From Petrolisthes cinctipes (lineage: Eukaryota; Arthropoda; Malacostraca; Decapoda; Porcellanidae), in assembly GCA_033782935.1 (NCBI GenBank), contig JAWQEG010000720.1:372001-436000 (forward strand): a stretch of 64,000 nt of DNA, read 5' to 3'. The translations under genes were made by a program, and so were the position numbers. Shown here piece after piece: positions 44,129-58,085 of this stretch (the first letter of the stretch is position 1; each line of letters opens with the position of its first letter). Below the pieces are notes generated by a model. It saw nothing but the letters and a program-made list of their open reading frames with translations. It was not told where the DNA came from and did no database searches.

Positions 44129-44837
44129 GACCTCCAAGGCAATCGCGATTTTAAATTTGAATGTGTGAATTTTGTTGGCATCCTCGCTCAATCCGTCTAT
44201 AACCGCTTAGTAATATCAAAACTGAAGTTCAAAATGTAATGATAAAATATTACTAAGGTCGGAGCTGTCAAAATTCGTCGTAAAATATCAACAGTCATGT
44301 CACCACGACCAACCTTTACAGTGCTCATAAAATAATGGAATTTGTTATACTTGACAGAAAATACATTCATCGTCACAATGACTAACTTGGAGGGTCCAGT
44401 CTATGGAAATTTATTTGGCCTGATTATGATGTGGAAGGTTCTAGGAACATAGTGAAGTTCTCAAACTTCACATTCAATATAGTTTACATTTGGGGAGAAA
44501 CTATCATTAATTAACGTTATGATGCAGATAAAAGTATTTATTAGAGCCACGATGCGCTGCTGATCGCTGGCTTATAATAAACATTAATAGATACATCTGG
44601 ATGAGACTAGATACTGCTTCACCAACCCAGCATTCTTTTACCGTTTGAGTTCATAGTAGACTGATAACAAACAATAACAAAGGACTTTCCTAACCACCAC
44701 AATGTTGTGATCTATCAATGTCCTGTTTGTTATGCAATAGATTTATATAGGCTAGTTTTCATATAATACTGTACAGTTAACAGCATTACTGCTTACAGTC
44801 CTCACGTTAACTTGCCTCCGTACAACACCACACCACT
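43027..44837. other. Noncoding, with a (GA)n run and a weak inverted repeat
   Basis: (GA)n lies at 44082-44125. The segment around 43255-43315 (GTGTGGCGTGGTGTT..., GACTGTAAGCAGTAAT) appears inverted at about 44785-44845, with moderate similarity. No genes were found. Confidence 0.45.
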
Positions 44838-44873
44838 CCCATGGTACGCCACTCTCGTTTTGGTGGATTTATA
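44838..44873 (+). pseudogene. Jockey-like LINE 3' terminal scrap
   Basis: CATGGTACGCCACTCTCGTT followed by TTGGTGGATTTA matches the last coding bases of the jockey-like copy at 36990-37022. It is too short to classify further. Confidence 0.6.
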
Positions 44874-46259
<1,386 letters not shown>

Positions 46260-46330
46260 TGTACCTAATCTAACCCGACCTAACCTAACCTAACTTAACC
46301 TAAACTGGACCTAACCTAACCTAACCAAAT
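46260..46330. repeat. Interstitial telomere-like (CCTAA)n tract
   Basis: About ten imperfect CCTAA units (ACCTAACCTAACCTAACTTA, then ACCTAACCTAACCTAACC) correspond to TTAGG on the other strand, the usual arthropod telomere unit. The tract is degenerate and surrounded by ordinary sequence. Confidence 0.75.
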
Positions 46331-46671
46331 AAAGCACTAACATATACCCGTATAGAGTTCACGAATATGCTACCGGGAGAGACTTGTGAAATATGCTACC
46401 GGGCCCTAGTGGTTCATCAGTGACGGTTGATAGATGAGGTGCATAAGGAAAGCCCGTCGCCTGGTGCTGTGAACAAGGGGCCAACCCTTTTGTGATTGCG
46501 ATCATGCAAATACAATGATATATATATATATATATATATGATTTGTTACAAAATAAATATCAGTTTGTATTCATTCTGCATTAAACTTGGCATCGGTGTT
46601 GGTGTTAATGCAGGGGAAGTTCATTTTGAAGGTTTGGAAAGGGAGAAGATTAGATTAGATTTGATTAGACT
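46331..46671. other. No feature seen
   Basis: Noncoding, with a short (TA)n near 46518-46540 and a run of GATTAGATT. The phrase ATATGCTACCGGG occurs twice near 46366-46406. Confidence 0.4.
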
Positions 46672-47284
46672 AAAGCCCCTATCACACGGGGCATTTCGCC
46701 GGACTGTTTCACCCAACTTGTCGTTTCGTCGGACCTACTTGGCCAACCTGAGGGTCATTTCGTCGGACCAAACGCGCTCCCCAGGTTTGATGAAATGTTA
46801 CAAATATTTGCTCATTTCACCCAACTTACTCCGGAGTCAAAAATATGTCTATACTTTTTCTCTTGATTAAAAATATTGAAAGCAGTTGATAAGTATTGAT
46901 ATGTTAACCATCACATACTGTATATTATAAGAAAATATATACATGAGAATATATAGTTATGCGTTATATTTATTTAAGTTATATCATGCTGATATGATAT
47001 TTGTGTACAAAGCAAACATTAGCTCACATTCTTCAAACTTTCCAGACGACATCAACCAGTAATATTTTATTGAAACTAGCCTTATCGAAAAAGTGAGGAA
47101 CAAGCCAGTGCTGTGGGACACTACAGTGACTACATATCCCAACTATTTACGTTGGAGACGGTTGGACGAATCGCTCGAGTTGCGCGAATACGTCTGCTAG
47201 TGATGTTTCCAAGTCCAGCGAACTGGTTGTACCAAATGACTGTTTAGTTGGAAGAAACAGTCCCACGAAATGCCTCTTAGGACA
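46672..47284. mobile_element. Possible nonautonomous DNA element with diverged TIRs
   Basis: GGGGCATTTCGCCGGACTGT followed by TTCACCCAA (46695-46723) is matched inverted by TTGGAAGAAACAGTCCCACG followed by AAATGCCTC (47248-47276). The terminal phrase CCCTATCACACGGG is typical of MITE ends. Subterminal repeats (TTTCGTCGGACC) occur on the left. The TSD was not identified. Confidence 0.5.
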
Positions 47285-47371
47285 GGAAACAATCTAATAT
47301 GATTAGAAAATTATTTCCATACGAATCTGGATCCTCTATTTGTTTTATTGGATTTCTCACCACTGTGATTG

Positions 47372-50300
47372 ATTGGGGGGTAGAAGGAGGAAGACCGTCC
47401 AAGTCTGCTCCTCCCACCAGCCCTGTCTCGCCCTCCGGACCTAGCCCTCCGCAAGTCTGTTGTTACTCTCATGACATGATGTACGGCCCTCGAGAACCGC
47501 TTCTCTGCTCTTGAAGCCAGGGTTGATGGGCTGGTTGCCACTCAGGCTGCTAATGACTCCAAATTCTCCTCCTTGGTTGAGGCTCAGCAGGCCATCATCT
47601 CCACTGTCACCGCCATCACTGAAAGGATGGATACTGTTCCATTTCGCCTAGAAAAAGTTTTCGAGTCAGTCCCTTCTCCAGGTCGCTCATCTGCCCCCAC
47701 TCACCGGACTTCTACCTCCAAACACAGTGTTCGCTAGTGATTGCCAGCTGGATATCATCTCCTGGAATGTATGTGGTATCACCAGTTATGCTAAGCTCAC
47801 TCAACTCAAGGCCTATGTTTTTCGTCATCATCCTAGTGTAATTTTTCTCCAGGAAGCATTTCCAGGACGGCCGCTCACTGCTGGACAAGCTCCTCCCCTC
47901 TCAGGTTATGTGCCATATGTTCATCTGATAAGAAATGGTCTCCTGACTTACATACATAGCCCATTTCCACATCGCCTTCTCCGTACCACCACTGACCCTG
48001 ACATGACCTTTCAGCTATTTGAGGTTCTACCTGGGGATGGAGTACTCCAATTATGTAATGTCTATTCTGCCCCAGCTAGATTCACTCTTGAGGCTCTTCC
48101 TTCTTCAACAGTGCGTGGTATGGTGTATATGGGAGATTTTAATGCTCGGCATTCTGACTTGGGTGATGGATCTGGCTCTAGTAATCATAATGGTGTTCGT
48201 CTTCTTTCATACATCCACAAGCATCATTTGACACGCTGGGACACTGGCGGTGCCACTCATTGCCGGGGAGGTACTCAGGATTACATCCTCTTGACTGGCC
48301 TGATAGCATCTCAGGTCCAGTGCTCCTCTGTGCCAGACTTACTTTCTGATCACGTCGGTCTTCACTTTCATTATTCTCTACCTGCTGGGTCAAGTGCTTC
48401 AGCCATTCGTTTGTGTATTGCTGTGCCCCCTTAATAATGCCCGACTTACATCTTATTTATGGCCAATATATTCCCTACATTTGACATATCTTCACCTAAA
48501 CAGTTGTACTCTGATCTTGTATCTGCTACTCATGACTTTTATAGGCTATACGTCTCCTGACCAAATTGCCACACTGCCCACTCCTGGACGCTTGATGCAC
48601 GTATACAGGAGGCGAGGGAGGAGGCTGAACGTGATGGCCTATTGTTTCAAGCCAACCCAACCCCTGACCTGCTCCATCGTTACCAGATGTCTAGGGACGC
48701 TTTAGTCGCCCTGCAGGAGTGTGCTCACACTGAGTCTTGGCAGCGGTTCACGGATAGCATCAACCAGCAAACGAGTGTGGGTTCTTTGTGGCACCTCATC
48801 TGTTGGGTTGTTAATTAAAAAGACGCCGGCCACTGCCCGTCATCCCACTCCCGCCGCCTATGCCCAACAACTAGTCAATGCCTGGTCAGAACAATCTACC
48901 ACAGCCAGTCTACCCATCCACATACAAGATGCACTCACTTCCCGTGCTGCTGTTCATCGGCTACGTCAAATGTCTGCTCTGTTGCAAGATGATGACGATG
49001 ATGCAGAACAGATAACTGAGGAGAAGTTGCGCCGTGTTCTCTCTCGGGGCAGAGCTTCTTCCCCTGGTGATGATGGTATTACTTATGCTGTGCTGCACCT
49101 ACTTCAACAAGTTCTCGGGAACCCTCTACTTCGACTTTACAATCTCTGTCTTCGTGATGGTCGTGTACCGTATCACGAGCCTGGACCATGAGGAAAATAA
49201 CACCCATCCCTAAGCCCGACACTGCGAAGTTCAGGCCTATTTCCATTACTTCCTGTTTTTGTAAGGTTATGGAGAGAATCTTACTCAATCGTCTCATGTA
49301 CCGACTGCAGGATCGCCTTACTCCATTGCTGTTTTCTTCCCCAGCGGAGCACACACCACTGACTAGTCGACCTGTACTCTCGCCTCTCCAGGGACAGTGT
49401 GGTGGCCTTCATTGACCTTCGAAGTGCCTTCAATGTTGCTAATAGAGACGTCATTTTGAATCAATTCAAAGGGGTGTTCTCAGTCTATTGTTATTTAATA
49501 TTCTAATGTATCAGTTGCTCACTTCTCTCCCTGATATTCCTGAAACTACAATTACGTGCTATGCTGATGATATCTGTGTTCATTCTTCCTCGCGAAGGGA
49601 TCTCCAGCTGTTTCTTGACTCCTTCTCTGTGGCCTCCTCTCACTGTGGCATCATTGTCTCCCCAGATAATAGCAGAATATTCACCTGCCGCCTTCCTCAA
49701 GCTCGGCCAGTATTCACAATTGGAGGAACTGTCATTCCCATGTGTTCCCAGTACCACTACTTGGGCACACCAGTCAATATTTGGCCAGTTGTCCCTGCCA
49801 GACCTCAAGACCATCCTATTGTCCAGGACTTGTTGGGTCGTCTCCAGTGCCGACTTACACCACTTCAATGGCTCAATAACAACTCCTCGGGCCTCTCCAT
49901 TCCAGTAGCCAGGACCATCTTTATTGCTTTTATCCGTTTGGTTGTTGATTACCTTTCCCCTGCTTTGATTCAACTTCCTAGGGCTACTCTGGAAACTTTA
50001 GAAAATGTTCAAAATAGAGCAATGAGAATAATTCTCGGCTGTCCAATGTCGACCAGGATAGTGAAAATGCAGCGTGAGTTGCGTCTTTCTCCACTAGTCG
50101 AGAGAATTTACTCTAATGTTACTTGCTTTACTATCAAGTGCCCCCATTTCCCACACCTTTCACCCCATTACTCTCAATTAGTCAGGATTTATCTTAGACC
50201 AAACTCCCCTGTCCTTCCCATACTGCCTGCTAGACATACTCTTATAAAGTCTGTTTCCTCTTTGCTCCGTAGTCTTAATATAGATATAACGGTTGCAGAC

Positions 50301-51103
50301 GTTCCCCCAGGGCCTCCTCCGTGGATGGTACCTACACCTGATGTGAGCTTCACACCAACTTCCAAGTCGGAACTGCCTTCTCTACATCGGCAGTTGGCTC
50401 TGGAACACGTAGAAACAGTGACGTTCTCCATCACAGATCCATACTGCCTCTACACTGATGGCTCATTGCAAGTGGATGGTGCAGCAGGTTGGAGTTGGAG
50501 TCACTTTCAGAGGGCTGGGTTGGCTGTTGTCTCTGTAACCATTCTAGTTCAACATTGTGTGAACTGTATGCCATTCTGGATACTGTTAGTCTTGTTTGTC
50601 AATGGGAAGTGAATGCTGCCATCTTTTGTGACTCCAAACCTGTCCTTCATTCCCTCTCTAGTTTTCAGCCTACAAACTCTACTATTCTTTAGAAGATTTT
50701 GTCGTTTTTTGCCTTATTGCGTCATCGTAACTTGACTCAATTATTTTTTGGTGCCATCCCATGTAGGTTTACGTCTCAATGCTACAGTTGACAGACTCGG
50801 GAAGGAGGCCTGCCATCTGCCTCCTCGTGGTGTTGGACGTCCTATCTCCCCGACATGTTACCTCTCTAGAGTTCGCTCCTCTGCTCTCCTCCCTGTACGG
50901 CGACGCAGGGATGCAGAGAGGCCCTTCAGCATCTCCATCACCCATATTGAGTCTGTCTGCCGTCACAATTATTCCTACCGTCGTCGGGGCCTCATGGTTC
51001 GGAGACACAATGTAGTCTCTGCTCGTTTGAGGCTTGGCTACCGGCCACCGTGACAGGTTGTACTTGTAACGACAGACAGACTCATAGTGGGTGATGGAGA
51101 AGC
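47372..51103 (+). pseudogene. Jockey-like LINE with ORF1 remnant, endonuclease, RT and RNase H
   Basis: A Pro/Ser-rich and coiled-coil ORF1 remnant (ENRFSALEARVDGLVATQAA) lies at 47395-47700. The APE-type endonuclease follows (47727-48434): DIISWNVCGI, FLQEAFPG, YMGDFNARHSD, CRGGTQDYI and PDLLSDHVGL, i.e. N, E, D-x-N and S-D-H all visible. RT frames at 48840-49190 and 49188-49415 (RGRASSPGDDGITYAVLHLL, KFRPISITSCFCKVMERILL) are followed by a deletion of the RT core before MLFNILMYQLL. Then comes the catalytic CYADDICVHSS (49557 on), and the frame stays open to about 50480. RNase H follows (LYTDGSLQVDGAAG; CDSKPVLHSL; PSHVGLRLNATVDRL) with frameshifts. The coding part ends at a TGA in GYRPP near 51052. 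51066-51103 is an inverted copy of about 50930-50967. It cannot transpose by itself. Confidence 0.88.
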
Positions 51104-51685
51104 TTAAGTGTGTAAGTTCCTTTCACTTTTAAAACCCGTTGGAAGACAAATACCATACGCTTACAGATTTTTCTTTATCAAATCCCTCACACAAAAATAC
51201 AGAATCTCAACACCAAATAACAGTTAAACACAACACCTGTACAGTTATATCAACCCTCTCGACGAGTCGTATGGCGTGATAAACGAGATGAAATGATAGA
51301 CACTATACAGTACCATAGTTGAAACAATTCTGTGTAAAGTTCAGATTGTCGTGTGTCGAGCAGCGTAGAACTGTGGCGTCGAGGCTAATCTTGGGCGAGT
51401 TCTTACTACCCCGAAGTTTTTTTGTTTTTTTTTCTTGCCTATCGACCTTGGAGTTAGTCATTAAGGTAGTTAATATATTTCATGTTATTTATTTTTATTT
51501 ATTTTATTTACTAATTAATTAATTTACTTATGTTTTATTTTAACTTTTTGCATATTATTTTATGGATAAAATATTATTAATATTATTGATATTGATAATA
51601 TTATTTATATTTGTTTTATTTTTTATATTTTTAATATTATTAACATTGTTATTAGTATTATTAATATGATTATTATTATTTTTAC

Positions 51686-51736
<51 letters not shown>

Positions 51737-51999
51737 CATTAACTTTATTACTAAACTTAGTATATACAATTTTTTGTTGTTGTAATTTTATACAAATAAT
51801 CATATTAATATTGCGTAATTCTTCTTCCTAGGTAATAAACTAATCTATGTACCTACTCAACTAATAGCTAACTAGACTTATACCTATTCAAGCCAATCGC
51901 TAAACATAATTATATAGTTAAATCGCTAATCCTATCTTAGACAATTGCAAAACCTAGCTAATACATCATACACAGTATATATAACGCAAGAAATATTTA
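51104..51999. other. AT-rich noncoding with (ATT)n
   Basis: ATT-type repeats dominate 51580-51735 (a pure run at about 51687-51735). No gene was found. Confidence 0.6.
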
Positions 52000-53300
52000 T
52001 AAATGCTAAAATATTTACAAAATGGTACCAACAAAAGAATCATAAAGTCACTCACTTTGATCAATTCGGTCTCCCTCAAGAAAGCCATAAATTTATCAGT
52101 CATACCACCATCCCAATCACCTAAGAGAGCTGCGAGTGTTAAGGGGACTTTTACTGCATCGTAGTAACTCATGAGAGAAGCGTGTTCCCCTACATATCAC
52201 CGACAGTGCAGGATGATATGACTGATAGATAAAACCGCATTGCAGGTGTTACAATGCGGTGGAAAACTTCAGTCTTTATATGGTTCTAGGTGTGTTTTCC
52301 TGGTGCAATTTGTTCTAAATATTCTTTTAGTCTATTAGGCCGGTTTTCAGTGGTCAAATCTCCCAGTCTATGCTTAATGGTGTTAATATTAAGTCTGGTC
52401 CACTGACTTTGCCACATAAGATTAATTGATTTCTTTCCGAGGGATAGACACGACTGTATTTATGAGGGGCGTCCCAAGTCGCCTCGATCTCTACCGCCGA
52501 TTTCGCAAGTATATCGGCTGAACAACTGCAGAGTGTGCGGGCTAAACTCTGGATATGTGGAGCTGGAGTGGCCACGGAGACGATGTGTCCAACTTCCTTA
52601 CACCTGTAGCATCAAGGCTGGTTATAATGAAGTTTCCACACCTCACACGGTGAAAGACAGGGGAGGAAATCGAAAGAAATCTCATGTAAAGGTTGGTTGG
52701 GAAGACTCCATACAACAACAATAAGGTTAATGGAGGAACCATCCTGGATAAAACGATGGGCAGAGTACACACCAGGGTGTCCCTTGGCAAAACCAGGGTC
52801 AACATCAATAGGAAATTGGGTTAGGATGTAGCTGGAAAATTTAATAGGCCTCTACGGTAAGTCCTTAGGGATGAGAGGTAGAGACAAAAATTCACCAGCC
52901 TTGACTCAGTCAATGATGTCCTGACGCTTTCTGGAGACATACAGTACACAAACCGGGACTTGACGGCAGCCATCTTGACTTCAGCCAACTCATTCCGCAG
53001 TTAGAAGGCTCTGTTGATAGTAGACAGCCACCGCAGCTTTGTGTCTTTTGTTGGGTTCCCAGTGAAGGAGAGCTAACAGCAAAACTTGGAAGGTCAGATG
53101 AGGGCAGGGAGTGTTCAAAGCAAGAAACACCAGGGCGGGACAGAGAATGTATGTCGTGTACAGCTGAAACACACTTCGCAGTCTTGGCAGCCGGAGGCAA
53201 ACAGTCCACATTATAAAAGGCTTCTAAATCAGAAGAGGCGTCTACAGGCTGCTAGGAAGAGGTGGACGGTTGCAGCCCAAGCTACGGAGTGACCGAGGAA
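52000..53300 (-). pseudogene. Internally deleted LINE: ORF1 zinc-knuckle part joined to RNase H/C-terminal part
   Basis: Reading the minus strand from 53300 gives a Ser/Pro-rich ORF1 start (53209-52910), then across frames DVDPGFAKGHPGVYSAHRFI and NLIVVVW (about 52800-52710), a zinc-knuckle phrase CYRCKEVGHI (near 52610) and a further Cys pair. Directly after this the sequence is RNase H and C-terminus: DILAKSAVEIEATWDAPHKY, then a CNTCNAVLSISHIILHC Cys-His motif (near 52250) and ALLGDWDGGMTDKFMAFL (near 52110). The endonuclease and RT core are missing, so an internal deletion joined the two ends. Stops are frequent. ORF1 proteins of I/jockey-like elements bind the element RNA (family knowledge). 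Confidence 0.6.
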
Positions 53301-53897
53301 AGGGGGGGAAGTTTGTGCGAGGGCAGCTCAGGCCAGTGGTCGTCTACAATAGACTCGTCTCTCTCCTAGATAGCTACGTCGTCCTCCAAACAGGAAGCTG
53401 CTTCCGATCCCGAGCTCTCCATCTCGTCAGGCAAAGTATCGATGGGAAGCAGCAAACAGCTGAACAAGCAGTGACCACCTCAGAAACTGTCAGCCAGGGG
53501 AACATACGCACACACACTTGGAACAACAATAGAACAAAACTCAAGAGTACAAGAAAACAGAAAAAAAAAAAAAAAAAAAAAAAACATATAAACGACACAA
53601 AAGAAATAACAACACATAAACATCAATGCAAAAACAAAATCACACAAACAACAATGCACAGTGCTAGAATGCGCGGCTGCATTTTCTTTGGTCCAGCTTT
53701 CGAGTCCTGCTCGGGACACTGTAAAAATATTCCACTGTTGCCAGAAGTTATCACCCCTGTAAGCAGGGGGTTGGGGGTTTGAGTCAGCTGTCTGAGGTTA
53801 TTCTGCTTATGCCATGGAGGTAGAATAGGAGGAGACGGCGCGCGGCCAGAAAAGTGAAGTCAGGTCCGCCATATTGGTATTGGCAATTGGTATAATA
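53301..53897. other. Noncoding with poly-A at 53560-53584
   Basis: A 25-base A run is preceded by ACAGAAAAA-type sequence. Part of 53270-53560 may be the 5' portion of the adjacent LINE ORF1, but no motif confirms it. Confidence 0.45.
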
Positions 53898-54225
53898 GGG
53901 GAGGTGGCCGAGGAGTTAGTGTTCTGGACTCATAACCTAGAGTTCGGGAGATCGATCCTCTCAGGTGAGGGCCTGAGAATATTTACTCTTCCGATTTGAG
54001 TTTTAGGCACTAACTATAAGGCCACCAAACGTCGTAAAACACCCTCGCTGGTACCATAACAGCTGCAGTATTTGGGAACAACTCTCACTTCCATCGCTCT
54101 GTGGCTGGGTACCAGTTCGGAAGTCGTGACGTGTGTGTATGAGCAGCAGTAGACCTGGGCCACGGTAACGGGCTTGATTAAGCCTATGTCCAGTGTCGGA
54201 ACATATATATATATATATTTAAAAA
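53898..54225 (+). mobile_element. tRNA-derived SINE, full length (about 330 bp)
   Basis: The head looks like a Leu/Ser-type tRNA: GGGGAGG, then the A box TGGCCGAGGAG (53905-53915), then GGACTCATAA and a B-box-like AGATCGATCC (53949-53958). A 250-bp tRNA-unrelated body follows, ending with GACCTGGGCCACGGTAACGG, GCCTATGTCCAGTGTCGG and an AT/A-rich tail. The 3' half recurs at 18411-18525, showing a dispersed family. RNA polymerase III transcription from the internal promoter is expected for such elements. Confidence 0.82.
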
Positions 54226-56510
54226 AAGAAGCTCGCCAGCCGCTCCTTAATTATTAATCTGGCCCTGACCTGTGTCACCCGAAAGGTGAATAATTCCTAC
54301 ACTCTGCAGACAATGAAATACATTGTCACTAAACATTTTCGGTGGACACTACCACTATCTTCAGTGGTCAGGACAGAGTGAAGAAATAACATATTATACA
54401 GTAAAGCAGTTCATTTTTATGCAGTTATCAACGTATGTCATGTGTATGTCTATGCGTGTGTGTGCGTGCGCGTGCTTGTGTATGTGTGTGTACAATTTGG
54501 GTGTGGTAAAATATGTTCACGTATGAGGGAGGGTCACAAAACAAATTAATAAACGGTTGTGTTTGTGTGTTACTTAGGGAGGAACCAATTCATCAATTAG
54601 GAAGTTCATTAAGGGATTACGATTGCGAGACCCATCACTAAGGTTGAAAATGTCATGGTTTTGAATATACAACAATAATTCAGTTATTTTTCTTTCTCCG
54701 AATTCATGACATTTACAGTATAAGAGTTGGCTTCCTTCCTAGTGTAACTGTAATTGGCATTACATGCATCATTAAATACTGCATTATTCATTTTGCCTCC
54801 CTAGTTAGGATGATCGGTTACTTGGCCATGCCAATTGTTCGAGGCAACTGCATATCATTGGATTAGGGTCCAATTTTAAGTGTGTCAAGCAAGTGTGTTA
54901 GAAATATTAAAAATAATGTTTCTCTTCAGGTAATCAATGACTCTGTTCTGAAAATTAGGATATTATCTGACTCTGTTAATGAAGAGCCAGACTAATATGT
55001 GTATATTCCAAGTCAGTCTCACCTCTCAGTGTACAAATAAGATAGTTGCATATATAGCAGTATTTGTTGTATATAAATTAATGAAGTCCTTGTACTGTGA
55101 ACTATGCATTGTTGCCCTAAACTCAGACAAGACTGATAAACATATTATTTCCTTGGTAAAACTTAAGGACAGAGGAAACTTGGTGTATCCATCTGATGAT
55201 GTAATTGATATATGAATTACATCAGAAAAACTGTTCAGGGAAAGAGGGTCCAGCACCACTTTGGAGAGGGCAGATTGTAGCAAAACAATAATTTCAGTGT
55301 TAACAAATTATGCCCACAAATACATATTTCCTACTTTAGCTGGCCACATGTATGTACAGTACGACTAAGAGCCTACTGAAAATCACTTGCATTTGTTAAT
55401 TAAGGCAGTTACTGAAGCATATTTGCAGGTGAGATAATGCATATAAGGCCAAACAAATTACTAAGAAGTTGGCATCCAAAGTGAATGTAAAGAGTCGACA
55501 GATATATTTGTACAAAACTTATACATTTCAGTGGCCAGTAAGGTATACAGTAATAGGTCAGTAATAATTTTTATTTATATTATTGTAAATATTGAAAAAT
55601 GTGTGAATTGTATGTTATTAAAGAATACAAAATACATGTCATAAATAAAAATGAACAAACATCGTGAGGAATCTGGCTAACCCATGTGGGTACTATGAGC
55701 CTGTCTTGCCAACACTAGGCGTTGGTTGAGTCAGGCTGACTGGCTTCACTCCACTCAGACCCAACTGAACGTGCAGGCTGTATCCTCCTATTCTACCTCC
55801 ATGGCTTATGCAGCCATAACCGAAGCAGGCTTCAGTCTCACGTTGGTGGAGAGATCTCTGGGCCACTCATCATCTTTGTGTGCTATAGTGGTGTTTCATT
55901 TAGTCTAGTGTATGCTTCACACTGTCCCATTCACTGATACGCATTGGCGGTCTTTAACACATAAACAATAACGCAGAGACAACAACGTACGACAGAACAC
56001 AAGGAGAACGTCTGCACATCACCCAGGTTATAACGAGACTCCTATATTAATGCTGTCATGGGCTAAAGTGTTTATGCAAATGTGAGTAAAATAAAGCATA
56101 ATAAGTACTGTATAATTCATGGTATAACCTACTCAGGATAAACTTCATGTCTTCACCATAGAATCATGCTTCACCCATGATTCTCTGACTGAGGGTCAAT
56201 AGGACTGACGGCACTGATCTAATGCAAAGTTCAACAAGGAAATCCCGTCAATTCTAGCAAAAAATATATTTTACAGATAATATGGGAATCATGATTGATA
56301 ACACTCACCAAATATCAAAGTTAAATTCTGAAGGTAACGTAATACCTGGCAACTATTTACCATTTTCCAAGCCGTGGTCGGTGGCGCCTCACTTCCCAAT
56401 ACTATCCTTCATCCCTCTACCAGCCCTTTCATACCCCACCCACATAACCAGCTGAATAGAAACGACCCCATGGTGTGGATGCTAGTGTCTCTATTTCATT
56501 GTTCGCGACT
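54226..56510. other. Noncoding, no confident feature
   Basis: AT-rich sequence with a short GT-rich run at 54430-54500. A plus-strand frame at 54979-55215 (ELCIVALNSDKTDKHIISLV) has no recognised domain. No TIRs or tandem arrays are seen. Confidence 0.4.
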
Positions 56511-56748
56511 GTATAGTGCCGGACTAATATTCTGTCTTGCAGCCATCAACAATGCGCCAGCCTTCTGAAACACTTTAGGCTCTGACAAAGAAGCACCAGA
56601 TGAAAGTTTGGGTAACGACAGATGGGCATCGGAATAATAAGGGAATCCGAAATTTGATCAGGTGCTTCGTTGTCCGAGCCTGAAATAGATGAGAAGGCTG
56701 GCACTCTGTGGCTGCTGCAAGACAGAACATTAGTCCGGCACTGTAAAT
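56511..56748. repeat. Imperfect fold-back repeat, about 100-bp arms
   Basis: AGTGCCGGACTAATATTCTG followed by TCTTGCAGCCA (from 56515) reappears inverted as TGGCTGCTGCAAGACAGAAC, ATTAGTCCGGCACT (to 56742). Inner parts (GCCAGCCTTCT, AAGAAGCACC) also pair, at about 80 percent. It may be a decayed MITE. Confidence 0.65.
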
Positions 56749-56889
56749 ACAATAGAGCGCCTTGAATCCTCCTAAGTATGCTGGGAAACAAGACCAAACT
56801 GAATAGATAAGAAGTATCAGTTACTCCACATTGAGCAACAATGCGCTGCTCTCTTAATTAATTCTACAGTTTTAGTCAAAAGGTTCAAC

Positions 56890-57175
56890 TTGATGTTTGA
56901 AAAGAGTAGCAAAGGAGGATAGGAAAAAGAGGAAGAAGAGGTGATAAAGCAAGGAAAAGAAGATGAAGAAGAAGAGGTAATAAAGGAAGAAGAATAATAG
57001 TAAGAAGAGGTGATAAACGAGGAACAAGAAGAAACAGAGAAAAGAAAAATAATTATAAAGGAGGAAGGAGCAGAAGAAAAATAGAGTTGATAAAGGAAGA
57101 AGAGGAGGAGGAGGTGATAAAGGAGAAGAAACAAGAAAAAAAAGGTGATAAAAGAGGAAGAAATATTTGTTGAGG
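56890..57175. repeat. Purine-rich imperfect repeat (GAGGTGATAAAGGAAGAAGA)
   Basis: About eight irregular units contain GAGGTGATAAAG or GAGGTAATAAAG plus GAAGAA runs on the plus strand. A related block is at 63185-63330. No gene is present; the Ser/Phe-rich minus frame is a composition effect. Confidence 0.75.
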
Positions 57176-58085
57176 CGATGTTTAAATGTGTATACTGTAT
57201 TCGCTGATACTACAGATGCCAGGAGTTTATTTTAATTGTTTAAGGCTCTGATATTGAAAAGGTTCTTTCGCAGTTCAGTGTTAAAACGTTATCCTTTTAG
57301 TGTATAACCGTTATTTCTCGTTCCAAACTGGGGATAGAGTTGGAATAAATTTTCATAATTGATTTTATCAAAGTTTCTTAGGATTTTAAAAGTTTCAATG
57401 AGATCGCCACGTGTTCAACGTTTTTCAAGAGAAAACATGTTGAGCTTTTTTAATCTTTCCTTATATGTCAAATTACGAATGCCAGGGATCATTTTAGTTG
57501 CTCTTCTTTGTATGCTTTCCAACCTTTTAGCATCTTAAGCATAATAGGGGGACCATAGTTGAACTGAGTATTCTAAATGTGGTCTAACAAGAAATGTACT
57601 GTATATTATTTCAGGTGATTTATATTTAAAATTCCTTGTCATAAAGCCTGAAACTACATTAGCTTTTTTACTTGCTGCCAAACACTTTGCATTTGTCTTT
57701 AGATCGATACTAATTATGACACCCAAATCCTTTTCTTCTTATACTTTTGCCAGATTTCTACCTTGTAATTTATAATTGTGTGACAGGTTGTTATTACCTA
57801 CAAGCAACACATTACATTTATCCGCATTAAACTTCAACAACCATTTATCGCTCCATTCTGACAGTGTGTTTAATTAAGTCGCTCTGAATAACTTCACAGT
57901 CTTTATCGCTTTTTGCGGTACTGCTAATTTTTGTATCATCTGCAAATTTGGATATTTTCGAGACAAGTCAACATTCTAAGTCTTTTATATATATCAAAAA
58001 TAGTGTTGGGCCTAACACTGATCCCTGTGGCACCCCACTTACAACATCCAGCCAGTCTGATGCTTCCCCATTAATTACGACTCAT

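Noticed and set aside
53898..53970. A functional tRNA gene
   Set aside because: The A and B boxes are present, but the acceptor stem and loops do not close and the sequence continues into a SINE body.
54979..55215. Small conserved protein
   Set aside because: The frame has no recognisable domain, and the minus strand is open over the same stretch.
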